From positions 5,214,320 through 5,278,319 of the forward strand of contig NC_072470.1 in assembly GCF_027596085.1 (NCBI RefSeq): DNA of 64,000 nt. The letters run 5' to 3'. Under the pieces are notes generated by a model. The model was not told the origin of the DNA. It was given only the letters and a program-made list of their open reading frames with translations, and searched no databases. The stretch is from Anoplopoma fimbria (lineage: Eukaryota > Chordata > Actinopteri > Perciformes > Anoplopomatidae). Below, piece after piece: positions 58,301 to 64,000 of this stretch (its first letter is position 1; each line of letters begins with the position of its first letter). The position numbers and the translations under genes were made by a program.

Positions 58301-60321
58301 AGCTCAGGGACGTGTGATGGAGTAAAAAAAAAAAAAGAAAAACCCCACTTGATGTGGTAACATATTGTCCCTGTAAAGGGAAGGTTATCTGACTGGTTTC
58401 AGTGAAACAGAGGAAGGGCCGGCCCACATTCTTTAGAGCTGACCTCATGCTTGGAAACCATTATACCTGCCCCAAAAAACAAAAAGAGGGGATTTAAATC
58501 CAAAAGCCAGCTGAGACTGATGGTTTATGTGTTGCAACACATACTTTCTCTAATTATTTGCTCCATGTTTTTCCCTCACCCACATTTTCACATTAAAAAT
58601 GCGTGAGCAGTTCCTCCTTTCTGCAAACAGGGAGGAAGATAAACACATATTTAACATTGCTTGGAGTTTCTGGGAGCTGAGTGAAGAAGGAACTGTTTAT
58701 TTCTCATTTTTTCCCTCTTTCTCTTCCCCTGAAATACGCCATTACTGTTATCATAGCTTCGATTACCACAGATAAGGGGCCAAATTGAGGAAATGCCCGC
58801 ACAGAAAATGGGAGCATGCTCCTTCGTGTCCAAATATGGTTGCATGCTGGCACTTGGCAAGAAGCTTAAAATGAGGTAAGAGCAACAGATTTTTAGGCTG
58901 TGTGTGTTCCATGTGGACGTCCCGGGAGGAAAGAGCTCGTTTTTTGGACGCCCACGCTGTGAAAACAAGCGAACAGACCCCTGAGCCCAGGTGGAGTCTC
59001 GAAGCAGTGACAGTTCAAACTCTGAAAGGCGCTGAGAAGTCTACACTCGGTGCACCTGCTGTGCACAAAAAGGCGTCTTGTTTTCAGTCACAAAGATGCC
59101 TTCACGCATATTTTTTCTTGCAGTCCAGGAAGTCTCATACATATTCATTTTCTTCCTCTTAATTTACCTGCCACAGTCAATTCATCAGCCATGTATGTGC
59201 ACACACAACAAAGGCTGCTAATGAGCAGGAATGCCCTCAGATCAGTGGAACAGCATGACAGCCGTCGCCGCAGGGGGTCCCTCTTATTGGTCGGCTGTTG
59301 TTCGCAACTAACGGTGCCCCCGTAATCAGACAATGGCACGCCTGGATCTTCCCGCCACGGGATTGTTAATACTGTACAGTGAGAGGGAAAAGAACAGCGG
59401 GCAGAAAAGGAGCTGGCGGGGGGTGTAGGAGGGGAGGAGGGTGATGGTTTGGAGGGGTGAGTCACTTCAGCTGCCACTAGATGAAACTTTCTCTCGAGGA
59501 CGGATATAAAATATGGGAAAAGTGTCAAGAAAAGAGACTGTTGTGGAGCATAATCAATCGGATGACAGTTCACTTGCTATCTCAAGATAAAACATTGCAC
59601 ATTGTAGTTTTTAAAGGCTACTTCCTGCTGCGGTTTCATCAGGACCGTTTCCAAGAGTTACGCTGAATGTGGACACACGTAACTGTATTTTATGTAGGCA
59701 AATGGCATTTAAAGGTTGGAAAATAAGCCACGTAATCATCACAGTCTCTGTGCTTATAGCATGAAAACATATACAGAGATTCAGAGCAGCATCATGGAAA
59801 ATTGGCTTCACGTTCACTGGGACCAGAAGAATATATTAAACAATTTACTGCCATAATGGCCCAGCTGTGTGATAAATAAAGGTGTTACTTTCCACGGATA
59901 TTTATAAATTCTGGGCCTCACAGGGTCAACAAAACACAATCGTCATTCGTAGCATCCCAAACATCCAGAGATTTAGACGTCACTCCTCATTTAATAACAT
60001 AAATGGAACAGAAGCGGTTACAGTAATTCCCATCTGCTGCAGCGGCTCGGTCTAATGTCTGAGGAATGCACAACAGGACACGTTGGCTCGGGGAGGAGGA
60101 ATGTTGGCAATTACGGCTGGTCTGGGTGGACTGTGTGTAGGTGCGTGTGTGTGTGTGTGTGCTCCCACATGCAAACCATTCTTCCACAAATTGTTCTGCC
60201 TTCCCTGTGCTGCTAGATGGATGCAGGGATTAGTTAAAGTCTGATTGGCTGCTTCTAAGCATGACAGATGCATCCCGGTGGATTATGGGTAATATTGGAA
60301 AGTTGCATTAAGGGCAGACTG

Positions 60322-60323
60322 CC

Positions 60324-60359
<36 letters not shown>
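60322..60359 (+). repeat. (CTGT)n microsatellite
   Basis: About nine tetranucleotide units, CTGTCTGT on the plus strand and ACAG on the minus. Confidence 0.95.
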
Positions 60360-61096
60360 AGCACTTTTGATATTAATACAATAAACAAATAGAAAAACAA
60401 TGATATTAATCTGTATTTGTACAGCAGTTTTTTCAAAATAAAAGTACCACAGTGTTTCATGGAAAATATTAGCGATTGACGAGCTGAGAGCAGATTATAT
60501 ATGATTGTATAAGGCTGCTGGTTTAAAGGCTGACTGTGGCGCATACTCTGCCAGCTATATATATATATTTTTTTTTATATCTTTTTTATATATTTGTCTT
60601 AAATCGTGACAGTCCTGGACAAACTGGGACATCTGGTCTCGGTAGCTTTCACAAGAAAGAGGTGGCCAAACTTGCAAACTTCAGCGCTGATTCACACTAG
60701 ACTTCAGCCTTTTCTTTTAGTCAGCGTTGTGTTTGTTACATACAGTATTCTTATATAACAGAGGGGTGCGGCTAATGTAGTATGTGGTCACAGCAAATAA
60801 CCAAACTGTTAAGACTCAACTGTCTTGTAACATCAGCAGTCAGTATGTGACTCTGCGACTCAACCTTCTTAGGTACTTTGTGTTGAGATTCCCAGCCCTC
60901 ATGTTGCCTTTGTGGTCTACACACACTGATTACTGACATGAGATTTCATCTCAGGTCGACTGTAAGCTTGAACAGCTCAGAAGGTTTCAAGTCACACCCA
61001 CTCTTTACACCCTTCTGACAAGAGGACAACAAATACTTTGAACAGGGTGATGAGGCTGGTCCGTGCTTGTTTGTCCCCCATCTTACACACAGCAAA

Positions 61097-61099
<3 letters not shown>

Positions 61100-61190
<91 letters not shown>
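61100..61190 (+). repeat. (AC)n microsatellite
   Basis: About 45 AC units. Confidence 0.97.
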
Positions 61191-61191
<1 letters not shown>

Positions 61192-61254
61192 CCGGTGAAA
61201 CACAAGCTGAGTCCAAACACTCTCCCCACGGGTCTGAAGCAAATCAGCGGATCA

Positions 61255-61480
61255 GCTAGTTTGATTCTCCGCCATCGATTTCTCGAGCCATCTGCTCACT
61301 TTTGGCCCCGGCGAGCATTTCCATGACAACGCAGTGTTGACAAATGGAGGACAGTTTTATTTAAGTCTGCAATCTGTTCATGTTGTGAAGTTAATTCTCT
61401 GCTGCCTCCTTTGTACGTCTATTAAAATGAGTGCCGTTGGCCGCTGATATGAGCTGTAATCCTGGATCAACATTTTCATA
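61255..61480. promoter_or_regulatory. Candidate conserved non-coding block
   Basis: Unique, balanced-composition sequence between two AC arrays, with no frame and no repeat signature. It could be an enhancer; this is judged on texture only. Confidence 0.2.
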
Positions 61481-62411
61481 ACAGAGGGGATATTATTATT
61501 ATATTTCTTTTAAGAACCAAACATTTCTTAGAAATCATACTGAGGGATTTTATTACGTTTTAAAGGAGGCATGAAACTCACCAAAATATGACCGACCTAC
61601 TGTGGTTGTGTTTAAATGTAAACCAGGTCAAATAAGCATTTCAGATTTAGAGGAAGTTTACACAGTTGTTTTGCAGCAACCAAAGCAACTCCAGTTCCCA
61701 TGAGAACAGCTCGCTCCACTTTTGTCTGCTAGGAGATCCTCTTTCTTGTGACCTTTTATTTTTTCGCACTTTAACTTTGAGGTTTTCAATTCCTCCGGCC
61801 CTTCATCCACTCCCACTCATGCAGAGCTGCTTTGTTTACAGTCAAACTCAACAGTGCTGCAACCTGCTCAATGAGGTGTTTGTCACAGTGAAGGTATTTA
61901 TAAGGTGTTACATTTCCATCACAATGCAGAGAGTACTGTTGTGTTGAGATGGAAAATAAGCTTTGTGGTGTAAAACTTGTATCTACTTGTTGTTTTAAGG
62001 GAACAACATATTATATCATTCAGGAGTTTACCTATTTCGTTATATTTAAATTTGCAGCCCTTAAAGGGTTTAATTAACTTATTATTAAGCTTCAGCCAGG
62101 AGACAGTTATCCTGGGTGAGAATGTTATATAACTCTCGTTATTGTACTTATACTTCAGTAAAATTTGGAGCAAAGTCACAGTAGCTCCTCCTTGTTGGAC
62201 GTGTATTTTCGCAGCACTTCTTTGTGTCCTTGCAGGGACCCCTGTCTGCTAACTCAGCATACATCTCAGTGGGTGACAACGTCAGAAAAATGCTTAAAAT
62301 GTAGGTATATTATGTCAACATCAGCTTCATTGTGCAGCCCCAAGCGCCATCTTTGTGACTGTCTATCTCTCTGTCTGTCTGCCATGAGTTACATAAGATG
62401 CAGCCTGAGGA

Positions 62412-62522
<111 letters not shown>

Positions 62523-62689
62523 CTCGAGTTCGACAGGACCTGCACGTCTATCTGAAGTATTTGGCAACACTCTCCTCTATCTGCTCAGCATCTTGTCCGG
62601 GAGGATCAGTGTGTTTTCTTTGACAGCCCTGTAGCTTTGAAAAGCTCTGCCAATGAAGACACATGTCTATTCTTGATTAGGTTAAGCTA

Positions 62690-63250
62690 ACACCAGCGCT
62701 TTGTGTCTCCTGACAAAACTCAGCCAACACAAAACCAGTTTATTATTAAAAATACAACAAATTCTGCATTGCAATGAGACTTAATATTTAGCTTTGAGGC
62801 CAGGCTTTGCTGCCAATGAGTCAATTTGCATGAGAACTTCAAACATTACACTCCTAAGCTTACAGTTAAAATCTTCTTAACTATAAAAGCATCCTAAGCT
62901 CTTGCTGCCGTCAGGAACATGCATCAGTCTGTCCTCTCTATTGAGAGAGAAAAGTAAGCCGTCATGGCGCAGACAGCGTCTCGACATGCAGCCTTTCTGT
63001 AGCCAGAAGCACCGGTTGTCCTATTTGTCGGCATAGACGCCGGCCCTTTTAAATCCAACTAAAGCATTTCACCCCTCTGGCAATCAGGTGCTCCTGCTGC
63101 CGAGCCATGACATGACATAGATGTGCAAAAGACAGGATCCATCATGCAGCACTTTTCCCGTTACTGTGCAAATTGATTGGCTTCTTAATGGCTTCAGGTT
63201 GTCTACGGGCCGATCCGTCTAATGGAGGCAGGAATGTGAGACGCAGCTAG
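62690..63250. promoter_or_regulatory. Candidate conserved non-coding block
   Basis: Unique sequence with octamer-like ATTTGCATGAG at about 62823-62834 and several homeobox-like sites; no ORF and no repeat recognised. Regulatory role is speculative. Confidence 0.25.
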
Positions 63251-64000
63251 TCGCTAACATTAGTGTATTGTTTCCATATCAGTTAGTAAAGAGCTGATAG
63301 AGACGGTATTGAGGGGAAACTGCAGCTTTCATTTGACCGTTATCTAATCTCATCACCCTGTTAGCTTCGGTGGAATGTGAATGTGATGTAAATCTGTTAA
63401 AAATGGTCGTATATCCGTGCTTAAAGGCCCTACTTTACTATTTGAGTTCACCCGCTTTAGCTCGAGGTTGTTTTAAAACTGCTCGTGTGTTTGTCTCCAT
63501 TTACAGCCACAATGTCAACACACTCACCGAGCTGTTTATCACTGTTCCTTTAACAAGACGCACATGATTTCAAAGGCAGTATATACACTCTGGATTCACC
63601 AAGTCGGGGTTTTCCCGTGTTAAGTAACTGATAACACCACTTTGTTTGGTTAAGTCTTAAACAACTTAACTGAACATGGAAGGACTTGAAGTAGCATTAT
63701 GTAACAACCAGTTTGACTGACAGGTTGCAACAATACAGGTAAAGCACATTAGTAGGATTTTTCCTTTCCCAAACTGGATTACGCAGATGAATAAAGTACA
63801 TGAAAGTCAACTTCACACAGGCACTGCAACCCTGAACTTATCTAGACATGACCCGGAGGAGCTGTATGTGAGAACGCAAATGACAGAACCATTTGGACCG
63901 GACATTAAACGCCATGTTTGTCTCCAAAAAAGTGTAACTGGAGACAACCAGATTGAGGAGCTAACGTCGAAACTTGTCAGACAAATTCAAAGAACGGCAG

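Noticed and set aside
60322..60359. Regular short repeats that might suggest a CRISPR array
   Set aside because: They are a simple CTGT microsatellite without spacers, in a vertebrate genome.

Overview
This is nuclear DNA from a ray-finned (teleost) fish. The evidence is intron-containing genes with GT/AG splice sites, very long (GT)n/(AC)n microsatellites, several recognisable fish interspersed repeats, and a gene order matching the human Xp22.2 block GEMIN8 - GPM6B - RAB9A - TCEANC. No bacterial, viral or CRISPR features are present. All gene names rest on protein recognition by eye plus this synteny; no search was run.

Layout. (1) 93-1221, minus: a five-exon gene for a small one-Ig-domain membrane protein with a short tyrosine-bearing tail. 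(2) 1.5-3.4 kb: AT-rich spacer. (3) 3.4-5.6 kb, plus: GEMIN8, part of the SMN complex, with a non-coding first exon and two coding exons; a good CTCF-like site lies just upstream. (4) 6.6-39 kb, plus: GPM6B, a four-pass PLP/DM20-family proteolipid. I place one first exon at 16606-16675 (acidic N-terminus) and propose a second, upstream promoter and first exon at about 6660-6792 that codes only ATGG and would give the PLP/DM20-like start Met-Gly-Cys-Phe-Glu-Cys-Cys. The exon 2 to exon 7 chain (31485-36933) is complete and in phase, followed by a long 3' UTR. (5) 41406-42011, minus: RAB9A, a single coding exon for a late-endosome Rab GTPase. (6) 47507-48496, minus: TCEANC, a TFIIS-like protein in one coding exon. 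(7) 48.7-64 kb: no protein-coding exon that I can support; it holds microsatellites, old repeats and a few conserved-looking non-repetitive blocks.

The genes are unrelated in function (snRNP assembly, neural membrane growth, endosome-to-Golgi transport, transcription elongation, immune-type receptor) and sit together through ancestral synteny. OFD1 and TRAPPC2, which lie between GPM6B and RAB9A in human, are not seen in this interval.

The most interesting items are the GPM6B alternative promoter with a perfect CRE palindrome, a hAT-type element with an intact 8-bp target duplication just upstream of it, a second hAT element nested in an older repeat, convergent CTCF-like sites bracketing GEMIN8-GPM6B, a recent-looking tandem duplication and a degenerate minisatellite in the GPM6B intron. 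I did not find a convincing wholly new biological system.
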